This document shows positions 41,315 through 52,187 of a stretch of 64,000 nt of DNA, piece after piece. Origin of the DNA: Agapetus fuscipes (Eukaryota; Arthropoda; Insecta; Trichoptera; Glossosomatidae); contig OX637343.1 in NCBI GenBank assembly GCA_951799405.1, positions 6,944,001 through 7,008,000 on the forward strand, written 5' to 3'. Each line of letters starts with the position of its first letter. Within the stretch, counting starts at the first letter, position 1. A program made the translations under genes and the position numbers. The notes beneath the pieces are model-generated. The model worked only from the letters and a program-made list of their open reading frames with translations. It was not told where the DNA came from and ran no database searches.

Positions 41315-41349
41315 TGAAGAAGCCCATCATAGACATGGGTGAAACGTCT
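41315..41349 (+). ncRNA. Hammerhead-ribozyme-like core
   Basis: CTGAAGA, AG, stem CCCAT with loop CATAGAC and partner ATGGG, T, then GAAACGTC. The CUGANGA box, stem II and GAAAC box are in the hammerhead order and GUC is the standard cleavage triplet. Stem III would be only ACGU, and there are one or two extra bases beside stem II. Hammerhead motifs are known in Penelope-like retroelements, the probable source. Activity is unproven. Confidence 0.45.
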
Positions 41350-41431
41350 GGAAGCTCCAGCTCCCATAGACCACGTCAACAGATCCAGCAAAACACCTCT
41401 CCAGCACGTGTTTTTTACACGAAGACAAGAC

Positions 41432-41890
41432 TTTGAGTAGTAACATAGAGGAGCAGAAACTGCATTGATACATACTATCTACCACTTTTGTCTCAGTCCT
41501 GTCAAACGCTGCAGTTGTGTAGTCATACAAAACATGTTTTTACGTGTCAAATTTTATGTTTTCTTGCTTTCTCCGTTCTGTGTTCGACATCCACATGCCA
41601 TAATGCCTTTTTCATTTGTCAATTTTATCGATCATAAGATTTATACCGCATGCATTTATGTTCGGACTGCTCCAGGCATAGTACGCACGCGGCAATGCCG
41701 CCACCTTTCTAGAAACATTTTTATGTTCGCCCGAGTTTTTTTGTACACATGGAAATGCAACTGTGAAGTTCTTTGTTCTCTTTCTTACTAATGACCATTT
41801 TCGTAAGTAGGTTGTGACCATGGAGGAAGTAACAGATAAGTATATATTGTCTATTTTCGTTAAAATAATTTCTAGTCCGTGAGAGAAGGC
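41432..41890 (+). repeat. Long inverted repeat, left copy
   Basis: About 460 bp (TTGAGTAGTAACATAGAGGA to TCGTTAAAATAATTTCTAGT), homologous in reverse to 45270-46095, 3.4 kb away. Frames on both strands are short and broken; the family is unknown to me. Confidence 0.8.
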
Positions 41891-42094
41891 CGACGCAGAC
41901 CCTTCAAGTTGGTTACCTTATGAGCTCGTTATTCCCAGAGACTCTTTATTTTCCGAAACAAAAGCTGTAATTAACTTCATCAGAGTTATTATTGTTTAAT
42001 TAAAAAGTTAAATTACAATAAAATAAGACCTCGTGTAACATGGATCTAGCCCCTCTCTTTACATTACGTATAATTTTTTCGAGCGCCGTCTAAT

Positions 42095-42352
42095 ATATAC
42101 CTAATCTAATCTAAGTTGCAAAGATATGTTACATTGGAGATTCACATTACATGCATTCTCACAACCAGACACGTACAAGTTCGCGCTTGCACATGCCTCA
42201 TGTGAACCTACAACATAAAATCCAAATCTCTAATGAACCTACACCCTGCAGCTCTTGAAGACCTTCCCTGAAAAAGGGGTGACATTAGCAAAGTGAACCA
42301 TTTTCTACAAAATGGGTGGTCAGCTGCATACCAACCTATAAGTCAAGGAATT
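42095..42352 (-). mobile_element. RTE-tail copy
   Basis: Complete; minus strand CCTTGACTTATAGGTTGGTA to CAACTTAGATTAGATTAGG. Confidence 0.8.
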
Positions 42353-42397
42353 TTTGTGTAAAACACACTTCAATGATGTTGTGCGAAGTCAATCGTT

Positions 42398-42655
42398 TTT
42401 TGTGTAAAACACACCTCAAGAGCCCTCTGTGAACTTGGTCGTCGCTGTAAAAAGAGCCAATTTTCAAGCAAGACCCAATTGCTGTAAGGCTGGATGTACC
42501 TTTGATGGCCTTTGGTAGAGGTAGGTATATGAATTTTTCAATTCAGGGACGAGCATATTTGAAAATATAAATTAATTCTACTTTTATGCTGCGCTAGAAA
42601 TCAAATCCACGATTTTTCAATGGCGATTCCGAAGCGTTTACCAACGGAGAGGCCT
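42398..42655 (-). mobile_element. SINE-B copy, tail i truncated
   Basis: Decayed head near 42655 (GGTAAACGCTTCGGAATCGC), body and the start of tail i (TTGAGGTGTGTTTTACACAA). Confidence 0.75.
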
Positions 42656-42688
42656 TATCTCTTATATTTTTTTGTATTTACGCGATCA

Positions 42689-42781
42689 CGTCCGATCGAT
42701 ACCTCAATTGATAGAGTGCTTGCATTCCATGCCGTGAGCTCGGGTTCGAATTCCACCGAGGGCGTCATAAATGATTTGCCA
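42689..42781 (+). repeat. SINE-A head only
   Basis: tRNA-like region with ACCTCAATTGATAGAGTGCT and GGGTTCGAATTCC, stopping at GTCATAAATGATTTGCC. Confidence 0.75.
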
Positions 42782-42962
42782 AATAGACAGCATGATTTAT
42801 GTGCTCTAAGGTCCGGTTTATTCAACAGTGACTTTTAACTGATAATAAAAACTACACAGAAGATTGTCATAAGTGAGTCCTTTTCATTCAGTATGTAGTT
42901 GCTATGCGATGGTTGAAAATACCGAGCCCAAGAAATGTAAATGAAATAAATTGTACAGTGGA

Positions 42963-43322
42963 CTGACCGATCTGTAGTCCAGTGGCAACACTTCGAACTC
43001 GTAAATGGAAGGTTGTGGGTTCATCGTGGCTGAAGAATCTGCGACAGTGGTTCGGCAGAAGCACCAAGTCCCTATTTCGAGCCGCAGCATCAAAAATCAA
43101 AATAGCTATGATGATCGCCGATCTTCGTTAGAAGTGGCACAAGAAGAAGAAGAAGAAGGTCACTAAAGGTCCATCCAGCCTTACAGAAACTGGGTCTTGC
43201 TTGAGTATTGGCGCTTTGTAGCGACGACCAAGCTCGTAAACACCTCTGCGGCACTACAGCAAGTGTCATAGACCCCTAGAGTCTCTGAAATCTAGGGAGT
43301 CTCCGCAAAGGATTAAAAAAAA
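42963..43322 (+). mobile_element. SINE-B copy, tail ii, with LINE-H insert
   Basis: Head TGTAGTCCAGTGGCAACACT to GTGGGTTC at 43022. A LINE-H 3' end (43022-43160; frame SWLKNLRQWFGRSTKSLFRA to stop, then GAAGAAGAAGAAGAAG) follows, then the SINE resumes at GGTCACTAAAGGTCCATCC and runs to tail ii and an A-run. The SINE segment between B box and GGTCACT is missing, so the insertion came with a deletion. Confidence 0.75.
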
Positions 43323-43348
43323 AAAGTGGACAGCACACGACTTTAAAG

Positions 43349-43603
43349 CAGCGGTCGGGGAACTTTTTTAACCAATACCCCAAAATATTTTTACGTAAGT
43401 CAATATTACCCTTTCCCCCATTTTGAAAAGAAGACAATCAATGTATATTTAAATAAACATTATTTATTAAATTAATTTACACGGAAAATAAAAAAGTTAC
43501 ATGAAAGAAGTAAGCTATTAGTTAGTTATGATAATAGAAAATTACCCCAAAAAAACAATTTTTACCCCGTTTGGGGTAATTTACCCCGGTTCCCCGACCA
43601 CTG
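43349..43603. mobile_element. hAT-like MITE
   Basis: Ends CAGCGGTCGGGGAAC and GTTCCCCGACCACTG, 255 bp. 8-bp flanks CTTTAAAG and CTTTATAG (7 of 8 identical). Confidence 0.88.
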
Positions 43604-43635
43604 CTTTATAGCATAAAATAAAACCGTGTTCAGTA

Positions 43636-43871
43636 CCCTTAGTACGAGTTGAAAAACTTGAGAAAAGTAAAGTTTACGGCAATTATTAAAGAGTGATTTC
43701 TTCCAAAATCTGCCGTTTTTGTTTCTTACACTTTATCATCTTAGCAAAAGAGTTACAGTGATAAAGACAATCAAGTTCAAACAAACAAAAACGGCAGATT
43801 TTGGGGGAAATCACTCTTTAATAATTGCCGTAAACTTTACATTACTCAAGTTTTGCAACTCGTACTAAGGG
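43636..43871. mobile_element. Palindromic MITE, CCCTTAGTACGAG family, copy 2
   Basis: The best copy for the borders: TA CCCTTAG at the left and CTAAGGG TA at the right, so a TA duplication fits a Tc1/mariner-type MITE. Confidence 0.9.
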
Positions 43872-44158
43872 TACAGGTCACCTTCAATTATAACGATTCC
43901 TGTGGACCGCTATGAAGTAAAAAAAGTCATCAATGGTTAGTAGAACCACATCAGGTGGGGTCTTACGTTATAGGTACTATAGAAATAACAAGATACCAGC
44001 TGCTCTGTGCTCCAAGGCTTTGCTCCCCTTTGTGCCGCGACAAACACGTAATTACTGTGTCATGCAACACAAATAAACACTTCCAACTGGAGTCACATCC
44101 AGCGCAAGCGAGACCCTGCTGCAAACACAAGGCTCACTAAACCACAAATATAGTAAAT

Positions 44159-44334
44159 CCAGGGCTGGAAGTCTCATCACCACAATAATTCTTACCTACC
44201 GAATACCTGTAATATTTGTATGAAGACCTATCAATCCAAGATGGCCGCAAGTGAACAGCTGATCAGTCTTCATACAAATATTACCAATATTAGGTAGGTA
44301 AGAATTACCGCGGTGATGAGCTTTCCAGCCCTGG
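44159..44334. mobile_element. Fold-back MITE, TACCGAATAT family, copy 2
   Basis: 176 bp from CCAGGGCTGGAAGTCTCATC to GATGAGCTTTCCAGCCCTGG; both termini are complete. Loop AAGATGGCCGCAAGTGAACA. Confidence 0.85.
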
Positions 44335-44367
44335 GTGGCAGAAATTAAAATACGGCAGTTGACCATG

Positions 44368-44588
44368 TTTCTTGACTAATATATTGGTATGAGGCTGACC
44401 ACCCATACTGCAAAAATGGCTCTCTTTTTCACGCCAGTTTTACGGAAGGTCGGCAAGAGTTGCAGGGCTTAAGTTCATTTGAGATTAGGTGTTGCTGAAC
44501 TTCAAGTTAAGTGGTTGAGCAAGTCATGTTAAGTAAGGCTAACCCCCTTACCTGTGAAAATAAATACGTGACACTTGCCCAATGCGTT
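44368..44588 (+). repeat. RTE-tail and SINE-A scraps
   Basis: 44368-44500 is the first part of the RTE-tail (TTGGTATGAGGCTGACCACC to TTCATTTGAGATTAGG). 44531-44588 is a short SINE-A body piece (CCCCTTACCTGTGAAAATAA). Confidence 0.6.
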
Positions 44589-44785
44589 TATTTTGAAGAC
44601 AGCACTACTTTGGATACAGTGCCCTTAGTATAAACACAACACATTTACTCTCACAAGTAGTAGTGAGAAACATAAGAGTGAGTTTTCATTCGCAGGTGAC
44701 AAACAAAACCGTATGAAAAATATTTACGACGTCGTAAAGTAATTCGCTTCTAGCTGAGTTAGTGTTATGAACTATATTAAATAAT

Positions 44786-44985
44786 CTATAATCTAAGTTG
44801 CAAGATATATTCATTTAAAGCTCTCAGATGTATGCCCACTAACCAACACGTGTAGTTCGCGCTTACAAATGCTGAATGTGTACTTACAAATAAAATCCAA
44901 ACCTCAAATGAACATAAGCCGCACAACTTTTGCCGACCTTCCCTGACACAGGGGTGACATTGGCAAAGTGAACCATTTTTTATAC
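44786..44985 (-). mobile_element. RTE-tail copy, front part lost
   Basis: Nearly identical to the tails at 48342, 54538 and 57850 (GAACTACACGTGTTGGTTAG), so it belongs to the same young subfamily. Confidence 0.8.
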
Positions 44986-45269
44986 TTTTTTTCATACTTG
45001 CATATTTATTTCTCCTCGTTTTATTTTCCATACAGATTTCAATTTACTCTATCGAGGTGAGTTTTACGCAACGCTTTATACTCCGGGCACTGGAGGTGTA
45101 TTTAAAGCTGTTAATTAATGGAAAAGTTTCGTCTCGAATATGCGCATTAAATTAATTTTCCTAAGACCAAGTTTATTAATATAACCACATTTCTACCCAA
45201 CTTAGTGTTAAGTGCCTAGTGGCTATAGGAGTATACCCATTGACTTATGATATCTGTGGACTACAAATT

Positions 45270-46095
45270 ATTTCAACGAAAATAGACAATATTTCTGTTT
45301 CGTTTCAACCTACTTACGAAAATGGTCATTAGTAAGAAAGAGAACAAAGAACTTCACAGTTGCATTTCCGTGTGTACAAAAAAAACTCGGGCGAATGTAA
45401 AAATGTTTCTAGAAGAGTGGCAGCATTGCTGCGTGCGTACTATGCCCGGAGTAGTCCGAACATAGACGCAACTCGCAACTACGCAACTACGCAACTTAGC
45501 TAGTTGCGAACACGCAACACCGCAACTTTTTGCCGCGTTATCCCCGAAGGGGTCGCATGTGGCGAATTGAACCTATTTATTTTTACAGGTAAGGGGCCGG
45601 CCTTACGCCAACCACATCAGTTGAAGTGGGGGTCTCCCAGCTCTCGAGGGAGCTGGTACTCATTTCTCGTGAATGTTGAGTAAACCTTGCCGGTATTTTT
45701 ATTATGGGGTTTGAAATAAACACCGAAATAGGAAATCATTTTTGACACCCTCCTCGGTGGGATTCGAACCCGAGCTCACGGGGTAGAATGCAAGCACTCT
45801 ACCAACTGAGCTATCGACCGGACGCGTGCGGTATAAATCTTGTGATCGATAAAATTGACGAATTTTAAAGAAAAAAGAGATTATTTTATGACATTCTGGC
45901 ATGTGTTGTAATTGGGTGTCAAAACACAAGACGGGGAAAGGAAGAAAATATAAAATTTGACACGTAAAGACACGTTTTGTATGACTACACAACTCTAACG
46001 TTTGACAGGACTGAGACAAATGTGGTAGATACTAGATAGTACGTATCAATGCAGTAAGTTAGTTTCTGCTCTTCTATGTTATTACTCAATGAGTA
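45270..46095 (-). repeat. Long inverted repeat, right copy, split by SINE-A
   Basis: Reverse homologue of 41432-41890. The homology stops at ACATAGACGC (about 45469) and resumes at GCGTGCGGTATAAATC (about 45824); the gap is exactly the SINE-A at 45470-45821. The part beyond 45900 also differs from the left copy by small indels. Confidence 0.8.
45470..45821 (-). mobile_element. SINE-A copy with long AGTTGCGT tail
   Basis: Full length; intact A and B boxes (TAGCTCAGTTGGTAGAGTGC, GGGTTCGAATCCC). The 3' tail has several AGTTGCGT-like units (minus strand), longer than in other copies. The empty site is visible at 41432-41890. Confidence 0.92.
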
Positions 46096-46099
46096 TACC

Positions 46100-46745
46100 T
46101 GTTGATGTACATCAGCACCGGCACTTGTTACTTCGCTTCACATGTTTGCTCGGAACTTCAGCGACAAGTGGCTGAGAAACTTAACTCTCTGCATTGTACA
46201 AAAGTTCCCAGCGTCCTGTGCACCATATTGCTCTCTAAAATATACAATTTAATTCAATCTAATATTGTAACATTTCTTGGGGGTCGCTGTTCCTTTGTTT
46301 ATTTTACTTTTTAGTATCTTACTTTAATTTTAGGAAGACCAACAGCTAAATTTGCAGGATTGAACGTATGAATAGATATAAAGAGCCAACTATAGGTCTT
46401 CGCGAATAAAAGATGATTTTATATTGCTTGTGTATTAACACTGTGAAAATTCATATTCAATAATTTATTTATTTTTTAGGATTTAAATTAAAACGCATAC
46501 GTGAAAATATAAAACAGTGTTTTAATTGAGATCCTAAAAAATAAATTAATTAAAGATAATTTTGATTAGCCTACATATAAAAACAAAGGGGAAGAGTATG
46601 ATTATACAAAATTAAAAACAATAAAAAAATAAACTAAAAACAATATCTAATGATGGAGGGTGCGATTACACAAAAGGAAAAGAGACACAATCTAAGGTAC
46701 AAAAAAGTTCTGCGTCATCCGCTGTCTGGCCAATGTTGGATTAGT
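46100..46745. other. Gene-free stretch with one inverted repeat
   Basis: No gene seen. 46461-46500 and 46517-46553 pair as TTATTTATTTTTTAGGATTT and AGATCCTAAAAAATAAATTA arms around a short loop, a possible small MITE. Confidence 0.45.
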
Positions 46746-46749
46746 ATTA

Positions 46750-47000
46750 AAGACGTCCTTGAATAATAGGTTGGTATGAGGCTGACCACCCATACTACAA
46801 AATATGGTACAATTTGCCAATGCCACCCCGTTTCACGGAAGGTCGGCAAGAGATGCTGGGCTTGTGTTCATTTGGGTTGGGTTTTTATGTTGTAAGTCCA
46901 CATGCGGCATGTGTAAGCGCGAACTTTTACGTGTCTGTTTATGGAAATACATGTAATTTGAATCTAAAATGTAATATATCTTTGCTATTTAGATTATACA
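46750..47000 (+). mobile_element. RTE-tail copy
   Basis: From TCCTTGAATAATAGGTTGGT to TTTGCTATTTAGATTATACA. Confidence 0.78.
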
Positions 47001-47186
47001 TTTACAATAAAGAAAAAAATACGAAGTTGTGCATATTTTATTTTTTCAAGACAATTTCTTTAACAACTTGTAGTCACTCTTTGTGTCTAACGCTTTGTAC
47101 CTGTTAACTCTATCTCTCACACAAAATTTGTCGTTTATAAAGGTTTGCTTGTTCTACCAGAAAGTTCTATGTGACCATCAGAGGCT

Positions 47187-47511
47187 AAACGCTACCAAGC
47201 TACGCATGTAGTGTAACTCGTTGCCGCGTTTTCCCCGAAGGCATCGCATGTGATATGTAAAACTTATTTATATTAACAGATAAAGAGGACGGCCTCCCGC
47301 CAACCTCTTCAGTTTAAACGGGGGTTTCCTAGCTCTCGAGGGGCTTGGTACTCATTTACTGTGAAGGCTGAGTAAATCTTACCGGTGTTTATTTTTGGGT
47401 TTGAAATAAAACACCAAAATGAGAAGTCATTTCTTACACCCTCGGTGGGATTCGAACCAGATCTCTTGGCATGGAATGCAAGCACTTTACCAAGTGAGCT
47501 ATCGACCGGAC
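47187..47511 (-). mobile_element. SINE-A copy
   Basis: Full length; head near 47511 (TAGCTCACTTGGTAAAGTGC; TGGTTCGAATCCC). Confidence 0.85.
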
Positions 47512-47544
47512 ACCATTATTTACATTTAGTAGCCTCAAATCTAT

Positions 47545-47775
47545 CTATCTATAATCTAAGCTGCAAAGATATGCTAACATTTAAGGCTCATATGAAATGC
47601 ATGCCAACAGACAGGCACATGTACGTTCGCGCCTACACATTCTGCATGTGTGCATAAAAAAAACTCACATGAACATAAACCTTGCAACTCCTGCCGCCTT
47701 TCCCTGAAACAGGGGTGGCATTGGCAAAAGTGAACCAATTTTTACAGCACGGGGGATCAGCCTCATACCATCCTT
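47545..47775 (-). mobile_element. RTE-tail copy
   Basis: Close to the copy at 8905 (GCATGTAGGCGCGAAC-type variant); ends GCAGCTTAGATTATAGATAG. Confidence 0.78.
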
Positions 47776-47899
47776 TTTATTTTTTCTCGAATATAGTTTG
47801 AGACATGTGTCTACCGAAAAATGCTTCGGATCTCTGGGCGTGATGAAGAAGTCCTCCGACGTGTGCGCCACAAAGCAACTTCTGCCAACCATTATGCAG

Positions 47900-48185
47900 G
47901 GAAAGCTGAAAAAACGAAGGGTCACATATTTAGGAATGAGAAATACAGTCTTCCTCATCTTATCATACAGGGTAAGGTTGAGGGGAGAAGAACTTAGGGA
48001 CGCCGAAAGACATCATGGCTGAAAAACCGGCGACAATGGTTCAAAAAAAGCACCAAGTCCCGGTTTCGAGCCGCAGCATCCAAGGACAAAATAGCCATGG
48101 TGATGAACAAAAGATGGAAAAACAGCTGGTCTTCTGCATCACAGGAGGGAGTTCCACAATAAACAGATCATAGACCTATAAGGAG
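47900..48185 (+). mobile_element. LINE-H C-terminal piece, longest copy
   Basis: Across two frames it reads KGHIFRNEKYSLPHLIIQGK, VEGRRT, GRRKTSWLKNRRQWFKKSTK and FRAAASKDKIAMV, the conserved end of an insect LINE polymerase. Ends in AGAGGAAGAAGAAGTAATAG. Confidence 0.65.
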
Positions 48186-48294
48186 AGGAAGAAGAAGTAA
48201 TAGATAGATGTATGAAATAAATGGTTAAGGGTTGGGAGTGTCCTGTCCCTATAGATACTCCACAATACCTTCACTTAACTTTATATAATCTATT

Positions 48295-49099
48295 ATCTTA
48301 GTTGCAAAGATATATTAACATTATAATCTATAATCTATAATCTAAGTTGCAAAGATATATTCATTTAAAGCTCTCAGATGTATGCCCACAAACCAACAAG
48401 TGTAGTTCGCGCTTACAAATGCTGAATGTGTACTTACAAATAAAATCCAAACCTCAAATGAACATAAGCCCCACAACTTTTGCCGACCTTCCCTGAAACA
48501 GGGGTGACATTGGCAAAGTGAACCATTTTTTACAGTATGGGTGGTCAGCCTCATACCAACCTATAAGTCAAGGAATATGAATAATAAATTACATTTAAAT
48601 ATAAAAAAGAACAAAACCTTACAAAGAAATCTATACAAAAAAAGTCAAAAATTTCCTATGCAAAAAATGTAGCAAATGAATACACCAACATTAGAAATCA
48701 ACATTGCAGATTAGCCGCCACTTCTTCCTGTCCTTGCATACTTCTTTCATTTCATCCAGAGTCATAACCTTTTTCATACAAGTCCTCCTTTTATTATGAC
48801 TCTGGATATCCCATTCATTCGCTATTTCAGAGATTTGATCCTTCCATACTTTTCTCGGTCTTCCTCTACCACGACATCCATCTATTCTAGCAACATATAC
48901 TTTCTTCGTCAATCTTTCATCACTCATTCTCTCCAAGTGCCCGAACCATCTTAACATACTTCTTTTAATCTTCACTTTCACACTTTCCCTTACACCACAT
49001 TCTTCTCTTACAAAATCATTCCTCACCCTGTCACTTCGTTTTTTCCCAATCATACTTCTTAGATAGTCCATTTCTACTGTATGGACTTTACTAATTTCC
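48295..49099 (-). mobile_element. RTE-like LINE, 5'-truncated young copy 1
   Basis: On minus, 49071-48691 is an open frame of 126 residues ([70 protein letters not shown] stop), then a 3' UTR and RTE-tail ending in ATAGATTATAGATTAT units. It differs from the copies at 54528 and 57838 by very few bases. Confidence 0.85.
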
Positions 49100-49318
49100 C
49101 TTGTAACATTGAAGATTCATATTACATGCATTCTCACAAGCAGACATGTATAAGTTCGCACTTATATATGCCGCATGTGGACTTACAAAATAAAAATAAA
49201 AACAATCTCAAATGAACATAAGTCTTACAATCTTCCCTTAAACAAGGGTGACATTGGCAAAGTGAACCATTCTTTTTAGTAAAGGTAGTCAGCCTCATAC
49301 CAACCTCTTAGTCAAGGA
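49100..49318 (-). mobile_element. RTE-tail copy
   Basis: Older tail directly next to the 5' truncation point of the previous element; it probably served as the insertion site. Confidence 0.75.
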
Positions 49319-49319
49319 A

Positions 49320-50100
49320 CACAAATAATTAATAATAAAAAAATTAAAAAAACAGTAAATAAAATAATAAACTGAAAATGTACAAAATATCTCTCCAAAA
49401 AGATAATTTACAATTTTAAAGCCTTAACCTTAGCCACCAATATTACAGATCAACCGCTATTTTTTTCGGTCTTTACATACTTCCATCCTTTCATCCAGAG
49501 TAATATAGTAAAATAACGGAGTTTGTATGAATCGGATCGTCTCAATTGATGAATTATCTGTATACATATACTTTTAGCATTGTACATGCAGAATGTCATC
49601 TCTGCGCATGTGCCAAAATATAGATTTCCTCTACCTTCAAAGAAAGAGACAAAATTCGCGATTTCACGGCTAACTACCCAGAAATTCAAGTAATCAAACC
49701 AAAGTAAACCTTATCACAGACTAAATAAGAATCGGTTTTGAAAAACAAAGTTGAGTGGGTTCAATCATTTTTTCACGAAACCAAATTCATTCTTTAGAAG
49801 GCTGCGAAGATTTTTGCACTCAAATTTAGTTCTTATTTGCTATAACATAAAGATTGTTTTTTCTGGAATTTGTTGATGTGATTTAAGGTGTTTTGGTTGT
49901 GCGAAGAATAAAATTCCTGGAGATTTTTTCTGCTGGATTTTACAAATATCAAGAAATAGACTGTTGTTAATCTAAGTTGCAGATATCCTTTTTTATTAAT
50001 AAAAATGTTTTCATGACTTTGAAGTTGGCTGAAAAGTTATACTGATAAATTATACAGTACAGCCTATAAGATAAAGCTTAAAATAATAGCGACAATGAAA
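49320..50100. other. Gene-free stretch
   Basis: 49400-49510 keeps a scrap of RTE-like C-terminal codons on minus (TGGATGAAAGGATGGAAGTA). The rest is AT-rich with nothing recognised. Confidence 0.5.
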
Positions 50101-50120
50101 CCATTTCCTTTTTTTTTTTC

Positions 50121-50426
50121 GCCGGTTGATAGCTCAGTTGGTAGAGCGCTTGCATTCAATTCCAGATGGCTAGTGTTCAATCCCCACCAAGGGTGCGAGT
50201 AATGACTTCCCCATTTCGATGTTTATGTCAAATCCAAAATCAGAAGACTGTTTACTAGACCTTTACAAGAAATAAATAAAATGTCCCCTCGGGAGCAAGA
50301 AAACCCCCCCCTTCAAGGGAATTGGTTGGTGAAAGTCCGGCTCGCTTACCTGTAAAAATAAATAGGCTCGAGTCCTCTGAGGAAAAAGAGTTACACTTTA
50401 TGTGCAGCTTAGTGGCATTGCGTTTG
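50121..50426 (+). mobile_element. SINE-A copy
   Basis: Head GCCGGTTGATAGCTCAGTTG, B box decayed (AGTGTTCAATCCC), 3' end GTGCAGCTTAGTGGCATTGC. Confidence 0.85.
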
Positions 50427-50529
50427 CGTAAATAAAAGATAAAATTAAAATTATAAATATATCAGAAAGTATAAAAATGTAATAATTGCGATGTTTTCAA
50501 AAATGATTTATTTTCTGAAATCTATAATA

Positions 50530-50768
50530 ATAATAATCTATAATCTAAGATGCAAATGTTAAATAACATTTCAGATTACAATAAATGCATGCTCACAAGC
50601 AGATACACGTTATTAAAAGCCAAATCTCAAATGAACACAGCCATGCAATTTTTTCAGACCTGCCCTGAAACAGGGGTGACATTGGCAAAATGAACCAATT
50701 TATGCATTTTTTTTAAATTAACCAGAGTAGGGTTGTTCAGGTTCAAACCAGCCTATAATAAATCAAGG
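50530..50768 (-). mobile_element. RTE-tail copy, decayed
   Basis: Minus strand CCTTGATTTATTATAGGCTG to GCATCTTAGATTATAGATTA; small insertion in the CACCCATACTG region. Confidence 0.72.
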
Positions 50769-50830
50769 AATACAAAAATAAATATTAATATTTTAACTAT
50801 ATAAAAACCAGAAAACATTAAAAAGAAATC

Positions 50831-51065
50831 TGTACGTACGAGTTGCAAAACTTGAGTAATGTAAAGTTTACGGCAATTATTAAAGAGTAATTTCCCCCAA
50901 AATCTGCCGTTTTTGTTTGTTTGAACTTGATTTTCTTCATCACTGTAACTCTTTTGCTAAGACCATAAATTGTAAGAAACAAAAACGGCAGATTTTGGGA
51001 GAAATCACTCTTTAATATTTTCCGTAAACTTTACTTTTCTCAAGTTTTGCAACTCGTACTAAGGG
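50831..51065. mobile_element. Palindromic MITE, CCCTTAGTACGAG family, copy 3
   Basis: Left terminus lacks CCCTTA; right terminus CTCGTACTAAGGG intact. Inner arms as in copy 1. Confidence 0.88.
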
Positions 51066-51374
51066 TACAGGACGTATATGTATTACTTACATAAAATGAA
51101 AAATCAAGAAAGATGCCGCCAACATTACAGATTAATAAACTGAAAAAAAAAATTAATTAAATGATTAGAATGAAAGTAATTAGTTTTGTACAACTTTTTC
51201 GTAAAAATGCTGTGCGGGTTGCGTTACATCAGGAGCCTCTTCATCGTACACAATCATGGTCGACCTATTCCAAACCTGTCTCGCTCTGATATTTCATGTG
51301 GAGGTACTGCGAAACCAGACCGTCTGAAAAGAAGGTTCGGCTGGCTTGACTCTTGGTTACCTTCTTATTCTTCT

Positions 51375-51560
51375 CTTGATGCCACATCTATCGAAGATGG
51401 GCGATCATCATGGCTATTTTGACCTTGGATGCTGCTGCTCGAAACAGCGTATTTTGTCAAAACATTGTCGCAGGTTTTACAGCCACGATGTCCTTCGGTG
51501 TCCCTGAGTTCTTCTCTCCTCAATTTTGACCTGTATGATAAGATGGAGAGATGGATCACG
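51375..51560 (-). mobile_element. LINE-H C-terminal fragment
   Basis: Minus strand from TCTTATCATACAGGTCAAAA through SWL-like codons to GATGGCATCAAGAGAAGAA, with the usual AAG-rich end. Confidence 0.6.
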
Positions 51561-51630
51561 TGACCGAAGTCCATCAGCTTTCTCTGCTTGGTTTCCGGTA
51601 TTTGGTAATTCATACGAATCTTTCAGTCCA

Positions 51631-51950
51631 GCAACGCAACTACATAAGCTACACATTTAGTGCAATTTCTTGCCTGCTTTATCTCCGAAGGGGTCGCATA
51701 TGGCGATTCACAACCTATTTATTTTACGGGTAAGGGGCCGGCCTCACACCAACCACTTCAGTTAATGTGGGAGTTTCCCAGCACCTGCAGGGGCTGGTTC
51801 TCATTTTTTATGAAGGCAGAGTACACCTTGCCGGTATTATGGTTTTAAATAAACACTAAAACGGGAAATCAAGGACACTTTTGGTGGAGATCGAACGCTT
51901 GCTCTCAGTATAGAATGCAAGCATTCTACCAACTGAGCTATCGACCGGAC
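51631..51950 (-). mobile_element. SINE-A copy
   Basis: Full length; A box TAGCTCAGTTGGTAGAATGC, B box decayed (GCGTTCGATCTCC). Abuts the SINE-B that follows. Confidence 0.85.
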
Positions 51951-51951
51951 T

Positions 51952-52145
51952 TTTTACGAGCTTGGTCGTCGCTACAAAGCACCAATTCTCAAGCAAGACC
52001 CAGTGGCTGTAAGGCTGGATGGACCTTTGAAAAGCCCAGAAAAGAGCATATTCGAGAAATAAAATGATAAATATCGTTTTGTACCCCCCCTGATATCAAA
52101 CTCATGACCTTCCATTTACGAGTCCGCAGCCTTGACCACAAGAAT
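51952..52145 (-). mobile_element. SINE-B copy, internally deleted
   Basis: Minus strand: head near 52130 (AAGGCTGCGGACTCGTAAAT), body, then loss of ACCGGTCACT, and end at CGACGACCAAGCTCGTAAAA without a tail. Confidence 0.72.
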
Positions 52146-52187
52146 ACGTTCTTAAAACTTACAGTAGAAAACATAAACCTCAAAGGT

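Noticed and set aside
41465..41791. 108-residue open frame
   Set aside because: Not preserved in the inverted homologue at 45270-46095 and no recognisable motif.
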